64,000 nt of DNA from Roseivirga sp. 4D4. Lineage in GTDB: Bacteria; Bacteroidota; Bacteroidia; Cytophagales; Cyclobacteriaceae. The notes below the pieces were generated by a model. The model was not told the DNA's origin. It worked only from the letters and a program-made list of their open reading frames with translations, and did not search any database. The translations under genes were made by a program, and so were the position numbers. Below, piece after piece: positions 53,291 to 61,612 of the stretch. Position 1 is the stretch's first letter. Every line of letters begins with the position of its first letter. Location: contig NZ_MDGP01000001.1 in assembly GCF_001747095.1 (NCBI RefSeq), forward strand, positions 169,001-233,000, given 5' to 3'.

Positions 53291-54178
53291 TTAGGCTAGC
53301 TTCTCTTTAAAGAAGCCAATGGTTCTTTCCCAGGCCAAGGTGGCAGCAGCTTCGTCATATCTCGGTGTAGTATTGTTATGGAAACCATGGTTAGCTCCTT
53401 CATAGACAAAAGCCTGGTGTTCTACATTGTTGGCTTTCAGTGCTTCTTCGTAAGCTGGCCACCCTGCATTCACTCTTTTATCCAGTCCGCCATATTGCAA
53501 CATTAATGGAGATTTGATTTTTGCCGTGTCCTCTGCTGAAGGTTGACCACCATAAAAAGGGACTGCGGCTGATAAGGTAGGGATTCTCACAGCCATCATA
53601 TTAGAGATCCAACCTCCAAAGCAAAAACCAACTACACCAACCTTACCGTTGCAATCAGGATGTTTCACGAGGTAATCATATGCTGCGATAAAATCTTCGA
53701 GCATCTCATTACGATCTCGTTTACGTTGCATTGTTCTGCCCTCATCATCTGTACCCGGATACCCGCCTAGAGGGGTTAGTGCATCTGGAGCAAGTGAAAT
53801 AAAACCATCAACAGCCGTTCTTCGACCGACATCTTCAATATATGGATTCAGGCCACGGTTTTCATGAACCACCACAACACCCGGAACTTTTCCAGAAGTG
53901 CCAGTCGGCTTGGAGAGTAATCCCTTGATGCTTCCACCACCTTTGGGTGAATCATAATTGATATAATCTGAAGTTAAACGTTCATCGCCTTCTTTGATCA
54001 GTCGGGTCGTTTGATAGTCAGGCATCATGCTGCTCATCAAACTTGATAGTGTCAAGCCACCTATAGCGTAAACCGAAAGCTTTTCAACAAACTTTCGTCT
54101 GTCGATTTTATTATGCGCATAGTCATCGTATAAATCGAAGATTTCCTGATTGATTTCGTCTTTAGATAGCTTTTTCAT
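53291..54178 (-). CDS. Dienelactone hydrolase family protein with Tat-like signal
   Basis: A 295-residue protein. The N-terminal ~55 residues have R-R-K-F-V followed by a hydrophobic segment ([15 protein letters not shown]), resembling a Tat signal or anchor. The hydrolase domain has [20 protein letters not shown], nucleophile G-F-C-F-G-G (Cys in the G-x-C-x-G elbow as in carboxymethylenebutenolidase) and GANHGFHN with the catalytic His. The substrate is unknown. Confidence 0.92.
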   Translation of the reverse strand: MKKLSKDEINQEIFDLYDDYAHNKIDRRKFVEKLSVYAIGGLTLSSLMSSMMPDYQTTRLIKEGDERLTSDYINYDSPKGGGSIKGLLSKPTGTSGKVPGVVVVHENRGLNPYIEDVGRRTAVDGFISLAPDALTPLGGYPGTDDEGRTMQRKRDRNEMLEDFIAAYDYLVKHPDCNGKVGVVGFCFGGWISNMMAVRIPTLSAAVPFYGGQPSAEDTAKIKSPLMLQYGGLDKRVNAGWPAYEEALKANNVEHQAFVYEGANHGFHNNTTPRYDEAAATLAWERTIGFFKEKLA

Positions 54179-54260
54179 GATAGTGGTTTTAGAATGGTTA
54201 CATCAAGATAATCATTCTACACCATTTATGTTCACCAATACTTGAAGAGTGGTTTGAATA

Positions 54261-56978
54261 TCAGCCTGTACTCTTAAGTCCTCCGGCCAGGGCATTAACA
54301 ATCAGCAACTGATTATGAAGACTCTTTTGCTTTGATGTCTCGGTTTGCTGATCACTGGCTTTTGCCGATCTCCATTGCTTAATTTGATCGAGCTGAATTT
54401 GATGGAGAGGTGCCAGTCCTTGGTTTCGAAGCTGATTGTCTTCATACTTGGCAAAGCGCCTTTTTTCACGATGGCCTCCCAGGACTTCATCTGTTAGGTC
54501 TAATGCGAGCTGATAATCAGCTAGTACCAGATCAGTGAGTTCCGCTGCCACCGCTTGGTCTTCCATAAGTGCCTTAAAGGCCAGCACAATCTCAGTATCC
54601 ACTCCCAAAAGGTTGGTTTCTAATTGAATCATTAAGTATTTGAAAAAAGACCAGGATTCGGCAAGCGTTTTCAGCTTTTCAAAGTCTTCTGGCGTTTCCT
54701 CCTTGATCTCTTTAAGGCTTTGGCCCAAGCCAAACCAGCCTGTAAGATTAAATCTGGCTTGACTCCAACTGAATACCCAAGGGATTGATCTTAAATCATC
54801 TAATGAAGTTTGCCCGGTTCTGCGTGAAGGCCTGGAACCAATTTTACTCTCCTCCAGAACATCGATAGGCGTTACCTGTCGGTAGAAAGGAATGAATTGA
54901 GGATGATCGATCAGCGATCGGTATTTCTTCTTTGACTTTTCTTCTAATCGATCGAGAATCGAATAGGCGAATTCGTGTGGATCTTCCGATCGCTTGTCAA
55001 GCGTTTGCCATGCCGATCCGGATAGCTGCATTTCTAAATGATAAGTCGCATTTAAAAGGTTCGCGTATTGATTAGCAATGGTTTCACCCTGAATAGTCAT
55101 CTTGATTTGTCCACTGACCGATCCTGGAGGCATACTGTGTAAGAATCGATGGATTTTACCGCCACCACGACTGATCGTTCCACCGCGCCCATGGAAGAAG
55201 TTCAGTTCAAAGCCATGCTTTTTGGCTACTGCCGTTAAGATTTTTTCTGTTTTGTAAATGGTCCATCGACTGGAAAGAATACCGCCATCTTTATTGCTGT
55301 CGCTATAGCCCAGCATTACCTCTTGAATCTTTTCCTTCCCTTCGAACCTGGGTTGGGTGATGGGGTGCTTCAAGTAATCTGCGATGATATGCTCACCTGC
55401 TTCCAGGTCCTCAATGGTCTCCAGAAGAGGAGCTACCTGAAATGGTTCGTGATCGAGGCCTACCTCTCTAAAGAAGAGGAAAACGACCAGGATATCACTG
55501 AGACTTCGGGTCATACTGATGATAAAAGATCCGATGCCGTCTGGCCCATAAGCATCCACGTGATCTTTGATTACCTTGAAATAGCTGATGACTTGCTCAG
55601 ATTCACCTTCACATTTAAAGCCGGGCATCAAAAAGGGTCTACTCGTCTGTAGTTCCCGATTGAGGAACTCCATTCTTTTATCTTCCGACCACGTGCCGTA
55701 GTCATAGTCTTCAAAGTCTGCCATTTTCAGGATCTGGCTAATGGCCTTCTCGTGATAGGCACTGTTCTGACGAATATCCAATTTGGCCAGGTGAAAGCCG
55801 AAGCAAATGAGTTTTCGCTCTATGGGGAAGATGCAATTCCTGATCGTTCTGTCTCCATTAACTTCTTCCAGTGATTTTTTGATCGCTTCAATATCACTCA
55901 ATAGTTCAGAAGCATGCACATATTGAGGTTTAGAAAGTGTCTTTGTGTTAAGACTGTTTTTGAGTTTGAGTATCATCAAACCTGTGAATTGTCTCCAGGG
56001 CTCTCCGATATTTCGCTTGAGTATTTTTTTGCCAGCCACGCCCATCTCATCACTGAAGTCTTTGAGCTTCTGATCAAACCATTCGGGAACGCCCACCAGG
56101 TTTTCAGAAAAACTGAGCTGCTTAACGAGCGACTTAAGCGACTCCAGGTGAATCTGCAGGGCTAATTGTCTATGTACGCCCAATGTCTCTTTCGTAAAAT
56201 CAGGAGTAACAAAAGGGTGCCCATCCCGATCACCTCCAACCCAGCTACCAAATTCAAGCACCGGATAGTGTGAGGCTTCCTTGAGCTGATCACTATCAAA
56301 ACCGGCTTTATCCCAGGCATATGATAGTTTGTTATCAACTAGGTCGAGTGCCCTAGGGAAGACGTTTTTGAAATAATGCAAGATGTTATTCCGCTCATCT
56401 TCCAGTCTTGGTTTTTCCAGATATATGTCTCCGGTGCGCCACCAGCGCTCTAGCAGGGACATGATGTCTTTTCTAACCTTGTCTTTTTCTGAAACGGAGA
56501 GGTTAGGATTCTCACGCCTAACCAGAAGTTTGTAAAGCTCTCTCTGTATCTCGAGAACAGTTACACGTTTGGCCTCGGTAGGATGGGCCGTGAGTACGGG
56601 GCGCACCCTCATCTTTTCTAATTCTTTCAAGACATCTGAGGCATGAATGTCTTCGTCATTGAAGTGCTTAAGGGTTTCTGCCCAGGATCCCTTGATTCGA
56701 TCTGGACTCAGGTGATTTTCGAGTTTCCTGCGGTGGTGCGTTGCATTATTTTCATCGATAAGATTTAGCAGTTGAAATGAGATGCTCAAAGCCTGAATAA
56801 ATTTCTCTGTTTCGATTTGTTCAGGAGATATCTTGCTCGGCTCATTCACCCAGGGCATTGTTTTGGCAATACCTTCTTCTCCTAAGGCCAATAAGACCTC
56901 TTGAAACGCTTCAATAAGATAATAGAAGTCTGCTTTGTTTTTGCGGATACTCTGCTCGCCTAGTTCATCGATTGTCAT
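54261..56978 (-). CDS. ppc: Phosphoenolpyruvate carboxylase
   Basis: A 905-residue enzyme that makes oxaloacetate from PEP and bicarbonate. Key blocks: V-L-T-A-H-P-T-E-A-K-R (catalytic His), G-Y-S-D-S-N-K-D-G-G (Lys), F-F-H-G-R-G-G-T-I-S-R-G-G-G, and SIPWVFSWSQARF. It ends LKSTG, compared with the NTG usual in the family. It replenishes the TCA cycle. It is monocistronic, with about 160 bp before the divergent 57137 gene. Confidence 0.97.
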   Translation of the reverse strand: MTIDELGEQSIRKNKADFYYLIEAFQEVLLALGEEGIAKTMPWVNEPSKISPEQIETEKFIQALSISFQLLNLIDENNATHHRRKLENHLSPDRIKGSWAETLKHFNDEDIHASDVLKELEKMRVRPVLTAHPTEAKRVTVLEIQRELYKLLVRRENPNLSVSEKDKVRKDIMSLLERWWRTGDIYLEKPRLEDERNNILHYFKNVFPRALDLVDNKLSYAWDKAGFDSDQLKEASHYPVLEFGSWVGGDRDGHPFVTPDFTKETLGVHRQLALQIHLESLKSLVKQLSFSENLVGVPEWFDQKLKDFSDEMGVAGKKILKRNIGEPWRQFTGLMILKLKNSLNTKTLSKPQYVHASELLSDIEAIKKSLEEVNGDRTIRNCIFPIERKLICFGFHLAKLDIRQNSAYHEKAISQILKMADFEDYDYGTWSEDKRMEFLNRELQTSRPFLMPGFKCEGESEQVISYFKVIKDHVDAYGPDGIGSFIISMTRSLSDILVVFLFFREVGLDHEPFQVAPLLETIEDLEAGEHIIADYLKHPITQPRFEGKEKIQEVMLGYSDSNKDGGILSSRWTIYKTEKILTAVAKKHGFELNFFHGRGGTISRGGGKIHRFLHSMPPGSVSGQIKMTIQGETIANQYANLLNATYHLEMQLSGSAWQTLDKRSEDPHEFAYSILDRLEEKSKKKYRSLIDHPQFIPFYRQVTPIDVLEESKIGSRPSRRTGQTSLDDLRSIPWVFSWSQARFNLTGWFGLGQSLKEIKEETPEDFEKLKTLAESWSFFKYLMIQLETNLLGVDTEIVLAFKALMEDQAVAAELTDLVLADYQLALDLTDEVLGGHREKRRFAKYEDNQLRNQGLAPLHQIQLDQIKQWRSAKASDQQTETSKQKSLHNQLLIVNALAGGLKSTG

Positions 56979-57109
56979 GGTGGGAATTTTACTTCAATAT
57001 CCATCACAAAAGCTATAGATGAAAGTGCGTGTATCAATAACTATGAAATCGAATGAAATGTCAGTAAATGACTTTTTACAAGATCTCTGATTACAAGTAG
57101 TTAGAATGC

Positions 57110-57117
57110 TACCTTTG
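57110..57117 (+). promoter_or_regulatory. Minus-7-like element before the DUF6155 gene
   Basis: TACCTTTG is an exact TAnnTTTG match 19 bp before the ATG. No TTG lies at the expected 17-23 bp upstream, so support is partial. Confidence 0.35.
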
Positions 57118-57136
57118 GAAGGCACAAATAAAAAAA

Positions 57137-57643
57137 ATGAGCAAAAGATCCCTAGTCAAGTACTTACAATCCCTAGACAAAAAAGAATTAGAAGATCAGG
57201 TCTTGGATCTGTATACGCGCTTTAAGCCTGTGCAGACTTATTACAATTTTGTCTTCAACCCTAAGGAAGATAAGTTGGTAGAAGAGGCGAAAATGAAGAT
57301 TGCTAACGAGTACTTTCCTGTAAAGAGAAGAAAGCCCAGAGCACGAAGATCAGTAGCTCAGAAGTACATCAAACAGTTCTTACTCTTAGGGATGGACCCT
57401 ACCTTGATTGCAGAAGTAATGCTGTTTAATCTGGAAACGGCTCAGCGATTCAATGAAAAGAAGCGGATCAATCAAGATGCCTTTTACAAAAGTATGTTTA
57501 ATTCTTTCGATCAGGCGATTGCCCATATCGAGACTAGTGGCCTTCGGGCTGTATTCAAAGACCGAATTCTAAACATTGTAGAGACGGCCTGGGATCAGGA
57601 GTGGTTTAATGCCGAGGGGATGGAGGATAAGGTCGCGAGTTAA
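57137..57643 (+). CDS. DUF6155-like hypothetical protein
   Basis: A 168-residue helical, basic protein (SKRSLVKYLQSLDKKELEDQVLDLYTRFKPVQTYYNFVFNPKED, then RRKPRARRSVAQKYIKQFLLLGMDPTLIAEVML). The first 45 residues match the pattern of DUF6155 proteins, common in Bacteroidota and of unknown function. It is divergent from ppc and convergent with the TlpA-like gene across a strong hairpin. Confidence 0.8.
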   Translation: MSKRSLVKYLQSLDKKELEDQVLDLYTRFKPVQTYYNFVFNPKEDKLVEEAKMKIANEYFPVKRRKPRARRSVAQKYIKQFLLLGMDPTLIAEVMLFNLETAQRFNEKKRINQDAFYKSMFNSFDQAIAHIETSGLRAVFKDRILNIVETAWDQEWFNAEGMEDKVAS

Positions 57644-57647
57644 TAAA

Positions 57648-57676
57648 CGGTCGGACCGCTTAAAGCGGTCCGACCG
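57648..57676. terminator. Bidirectional terminator hairpin
   Basis: A 13-bp perfect stem (57648-57660 with 57664-57676, loop TAA) 5 bp after the DUF6155 stop and 12 bp before the stop of the convergent gene. The GC-rich arms share the CGGTCGGAC core with the 53244 hairpin. Confidence 0.8.
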
Positions 57677-57688
57677 ATAAATGAAACC

Positions 57689-58852
57689 TTACTCTAGAAT
57701 TTTGTCTAATACATCAAAGGCCATCTTGGTCTCCCCAACAAATCGGTAAAGTATTTCTCCCTCAGGACTCAGGATAAATTTCGTAGGGAAGCCTGCGACA
57801 TTGAGTTTCAGCACGAGGTCTTGCTCACCGTCTTTGTCCAGAATTTGCTGCCAGTCGTAGCCCTTCGGTTCTACAAAGCGCTTGACTTTTTCCATGGTAT
57901 CGCCATTGTTTACACCCAATACTACTAAGCGATCGGCATACTTTTCTTTATATGCTTTGACAGTAGGCATCTCAGCAATACAGGGCGCACACCATGTTCC
58001 CCAGAAGTCGATTAAAACGTACTTTCCTCTTAGGCTATTCAACTCAAATGGTTCTCCATCCATAGATGCTGATGTGCTAAAGTTGGGCATAATCTTGCCC
58101 ACTTTTGTTGACTCAATGCCTTCCACACGTTGGGCAACAGCATCATAGAAAGGATATTGAGCAAGGTTGGTGTCCAGGGACTTAAATAGAGAAATTGCTT
58201 CCTCCTGAGTAACATGACTGCGAATCATCATGTCCGATAAATACCAGGCCGCAGCTTCCGAACCTGAGTTAGCCGACACGAAAGCCTTCTTTTTCTCAAC
58301 GACTTCTGCATTGATCTGAGCCATTGAGGTTTCCAAATCAGCGCGCTTGGGATCTGCTTCATCTAAGGTATTGATCTCAAGTTGCATGTTGATGGCTTCA
58401 TTCATCATCGGAAAGATGACTTTATTAATGGTCGCCAGCTCATCATTGGCTTTTGTGCCAGTGGGGTAGGCGTTAATGAAGTCTGTTACCTCTCCCGTAA
58501 ACTTGATTTCATCTCCTGGGCTAGCTAAAAAGGCAAACTGGCTTGATTTGGCTGGATAGTAACCTCTACCGGATCGTTTGATAGTTCTTTCCACATTGGG
58601 CCAGAAGATGATGTGAGTAGGGGCCTCGATTTTACCAGTGTAGGTAAATTTGTTGTCCTTTACGAAAACAGAATCACTCACCCTTTTTCCTTCAGCATCC
58701 CTGTAACTATAGGACATGAAATCTGTGTCAAGTGCTTCGACAGTGCCTGATACAGTGAATGAATTCGGATCTTGTGGTGCCTCTGGAGCGCAAGCGAAAA
58801 GCAGAATGATGGATAGCAGTGCTAAGCTTGATTTGGTAAATGTTGATTTCAT
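57689..58852 (-). CDS. TlpA/AhpC-like thiol-disulfide lipoprotein with DUF4369
   Basis: About 387 residues from the ATG at 58852. The lipobox is LLSIILLFACAP. The N-terminal DUF4369-type beta domain (FTVSGTVEALDTDFMSYSYRD) is followed by a helical middle and a thioredoxin domain with G-T-W-C-A-P-C-I-A-E-M-P and cis-Pro in GFPTKF. Such proteins act as periplasm-facing thiol-disulfide reductases anchored in a membrane. It lies 55 bp downstream of the permease gene at 58908 on the same strand. Confidence 0.93.
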   Translation of the reverse strand: MKSTFTKSSLALLSIILLFACAPEAPQDPNSFTVSGTVEALDTDFMSYSYRDAEGKRVSDSVFVKDNKFTYTGKIEAPTHIIFWPNVERTIKRSGRGYYPAKSSQFAFLASPGDEIKFTGEVTDFINAYPTGTKANDELATINKVIFPMMNEAINMQLEINTLDEADPKRADLETSMAQINAEVVEKKKAFVSANSGSEAAAWYLSDMMIRSHVTQEEAISLFKSLDTNLAQYPFYDAVAQRVEGIESTKVGKIMPNFSTSASMDGEPFELNSLRGKYVLIDFWGTWCAPCIAEMPTVKAYKEKYADRLVVLGVNNGDTMEKVKRFVEPKGYDWQQILDKDGEQDLVLKLNVAGFPTKFILSPEGEILYRFVGETKMAFDVLDKILE

Positions 58853-58907
58853 TAACATCAAATTAGAGAAGCTTTCGGCAAAGATGCTAATGAAATCTTT
58901 CAGCCGG

Positions 58908-61514
58908 CTACTCTGATCTCAAGACATCAACAGGGTTTCTGTAAGAAGCTTTGAAGGTCTGAAAGCTCACTGTTACCCAGGAAACCAATAGAATGGCTGA
59001 ACCTGAGATTAAAAAGTGCCAAGGCTTCAGGTCGATCGCATACTTAAAGTTCTCTAACCAGTCTTGAGCAATGAAATAGCTTAGGGGTAAGCCAAAAGCC
59101 AGGGCAACAAGCACCATTCTCGCAAAGTCAAGCGAAAGCAGTTTCACAATTCTCCAACTGCCTGAGCCAAGCACTTTACGTATGCCAATTTCTTTGGAGC
59201 GCTTTTCGGCCGTAAATGCTGTTAAACCGAGAAGGCCCAGACAGGAGATGATAACTGCCACTATAGCGAAGAATTGGGCAAGTGATGAGACTCTTTTTTC
59301 ACTTTGGTACATGGCCTGATAATCATCATCAAGAAATCGATATTCAAAGGGAACTCCATTGCTGAATTCTTCAAAGCGCTCTTCAATCTGACCTAGGGTA
59401 TTCGCGATTGTGCCGCTTTGAATTTTTACGATCGTGCTGTTTAATACTGGGTAGGCCTGAATAAGGGTGGGTTGAATAGTTTCATAAAGGGACTCTGCAT
59501 GAAAATCCTTGACTACCCCGATGATCTCCCTCTCTTTACCCCACAACTTTACCACCTTTCCAATAGGATCTTCAAGCCCCATTTGTTCAATGGCAGTTTC
59601 GTTGAACATAATTTTGGACTCTTCATTCTGTCGATTTCCATCGAAGGCCCTGCCAAGCACGAGTTCTATGCCCATGGTCTCAATAAAGCCAGCGCTCATT
59701 TCCAGGTTAATGAACATCAACCGTTTATTAGGATCTTGACCTGGGTAGCTCAACCCGGTACTGCCATGGTCTCCTGTCAAGTCATGGCCTGTAGAGGCAG
59801 TATTGATGATGCCGGGTATGACATCCAAAGAAGATAAAAAGCCCTCATAGGCAGAATCGTCTATACCCGTATTGTCAAATTTGATCACATTTTCTCTATT
59901 GTATCCAAGGTTCTTATTTTGAATGTAGTCGACTTGCTGAGAAATGATTAATACACTAAAGATCAGTATGATGGACACTGAAAATTGGAAAACTACAAGT
60001 CCTTTTCTGATAAATAAATCGCTGAAGTTTTTGACCAATTTCCCTTTAAGCGATTCTGTTGTTTTGAGCTTTGATAAATAGAGTGCAGGATAGCTTCCTG
60101 CTAGGAATGAGGTGATTAAGACAATCAATCCGGTGCCTACTAGCATTTCTTCAGATAGACTGATCGTGAGCGATTTGCCCGTCACATGATTAAATTGAGG
60201 TAATAATAGGCCGACTATGCCAAAGGCGGTGATCACACTCATGATCGTAAGCAAAAAGGATTCAGTATAGTATTGGCCGATCAGCGCTTTTCTCTTTACG
60301 CCAAGTGCCTTTTTCACTCCAATTTCTTTAAGCCGACCTGCTGCCTTAGCCGTACTGAGATTCATAAAATTGATACATGCGATAGCAAGAATGATCAGCG
60401 CTACCACCGAAAAGAGGCGCACGTAACTGATTCTGCCTCCTGCCACTTCGCCATTTTCATAGGAACCCCTCAGGTACCTATCGGAATACTTCTGAATGAA
60501 GAGGGTAGATTTTGAGATCTTCAGCTTGGTTTGAAGAAACTTTTCGACTTTAGTATTGAAGGCTTCTGGAGATGCCCCTTCTTTCAAAAGGACAATGGCA
60601 TCAGGATTCGTATTGCCCCAGTCCTCCATGTATTTATAAGCAGACATCATCACCTCGGCATTCAGGAGCATATCGAACTGCGTTGTGGCATTTTTGGGTA
60701 CATCTTGGAAAATGCCACTAATCAAATAATCGCCTGTGGAGGCCCGGCTCTCGTTCCATTGGAGTGTTTTACCAATAAGGTTGTCTGTAGTTCCATAAAC
60801 CTTTCTGGCAAGGCTTTCTGAAATCAATACATCGGACTTGTCATTTAAAGCAGACTTAGGATTACCCGCCATGAGTGTAAGAGAAGTGACCTGGATATAT
60901 TCAGGATCGACATATTGAGCCCGAGCCCTGAATTGTTCTTCGCCTTCTGCAACATAACCTTTTGTACCGAAGAACTCTGGAGGCCAGACCATGGAAGCGG
61001 CCTCAACTTCGGGATAGCTAGCTATTAGCTCTTCAGCCAATCTACCGGGCATAGAGGTTGTGGTTTCGATCTGGCCGTTTTCGGTGCGATTCCTTAATAC
61101 CTGATAAATACGATCACCGTTGTCGTAAATCTTGTCTATCGAAAGCTCATCGGTTACCCAAAGGTAAATGAGTAGCGTGCAGGCAAGGCCACTTGCCAAA
61201 CCAAGCAGGTTGATGAGAAAAGTACTTTTGAAGCGCTTGAAGCTTCTAATTGAAATGAGAAGATTGTGCTTTAACATGGCGATTTTGTTAGTTGAGTATT
61301 GACTTTTTCCTTTGAAAAAAAGATAGATAACAACGCTGATTGCCTCTTTTAAGTAGAGCCATTTAGCCTTGCGAGCTCCTTTGATTTTCACATTTCGATG
61401 GAATAATTCTTCCATGTCCCAAAGGGCAGTAGACAGGAAATCATAAGAGCAGAAGCTCTCTAGTAACCACTTTGCAAATCGGGGAGGTTGTGGTTTTCTT
61501 GGATCTGCGTTCAT
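58908..61514 (-). CDS. FtsX-like permease with N-terminal permease prefix domain
   Basis: An 868-residue protein. Residues 1 to ~75 form the soluble prefix domain seen in Cytophagales permeases (RFAKWLLESFCSYDFLSTALWDMEELF), followed by a full MacB-PCD/FtsX double unit: helix at ~100, large periplasmic domain, FtsX core with RLKEIGVKKALGVKRKALIGQYYTES, three helices, then the second periplasmic domain and final FtsX core with KRSKEIGIRKVLGSGSWRIVKLL. No ATPase gene is adjacent. It is paralogous to the following gene and to the one at the left edge. Confidence 0.93.
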   Translation of the reverse strand: MNADPRKPQPPRFAKWLLESFCSYDFLSTALWDMEELFHRNVKIKGARKAKWLYLKEAISVVIYLFFKGKSQYSTNKIAMLKHNLLISIRSFKRFKSTFLINLLGLASGLACTLLIYLWVTDELSIDKIYDNGDRIYQVLRNRTENGQIETTTSMPGRLAEELIASYPEVEAASMVWPPEFFGTKGYVAEGEEQFRARAQYVDPEYIQVTSLTLMAGNPKSALNDKSDVLISESLARKVYGTTDNLIGKTLQWNESRASTGDYLISGIFQDVPKNATTQFDMLLNAEVMMSAYKYMEDWGNTNPDAIVLLKEGASPEAFNTKVEKFLQTKLKISKSTLFIQKYSDRYLRGSYENGEVAGGRISYVRLFSVVALIILAIACINFMNLSTAKAAGRLKEIGVKKALGVKRKALIGQYYTESFLLTIMSVITAFGIVGLLLPQFNHVTGKSLTISLSEEMLVGTGLIVLITSFLAGSYPALYLSKLKTTESLKGKLVKNFSDLFIRKGLVVFQFSVSIILIFSVLIISQQVDYIQNKNLGYNRENVIKFDNTGIDDSAYEGFLSSLDVIPGIINTASTGHDLTGDHGSTGLSYPGQDPNKRLMFINLEMSAGFIETMGIELVLGRAFDGNRQNEESKIMFNETAIEQMGLEDPIGKVVKLWGKEREIIGVVKDFHAESLYETIQPTLIQAYPVLNSTIVKIQSGTIANTLGQIEERFEEFSNGVPFEYRFLDDDYQAMYQSEKRVSSLAQFFAIVAVIISCLGLLGLTAFTAEKRSKEIGIRKVLGSGSWRIVKLLSLDFARMVLVALAFGLPLSYFIAQDWLENFKYAIDLKPWHFLISGSAILLVSWVTVSFQTFKASYRNPVDVLRSE

Positions 61515-61612
61515 GGTTTGATCAAGTCTTACTTATGTTTATTACGAAAAAGAGAGTAAATATTTCAAAGGGTTGCACCTTACGGAATAAATTTCACTAA
61601 ATCAGTCTTCTT

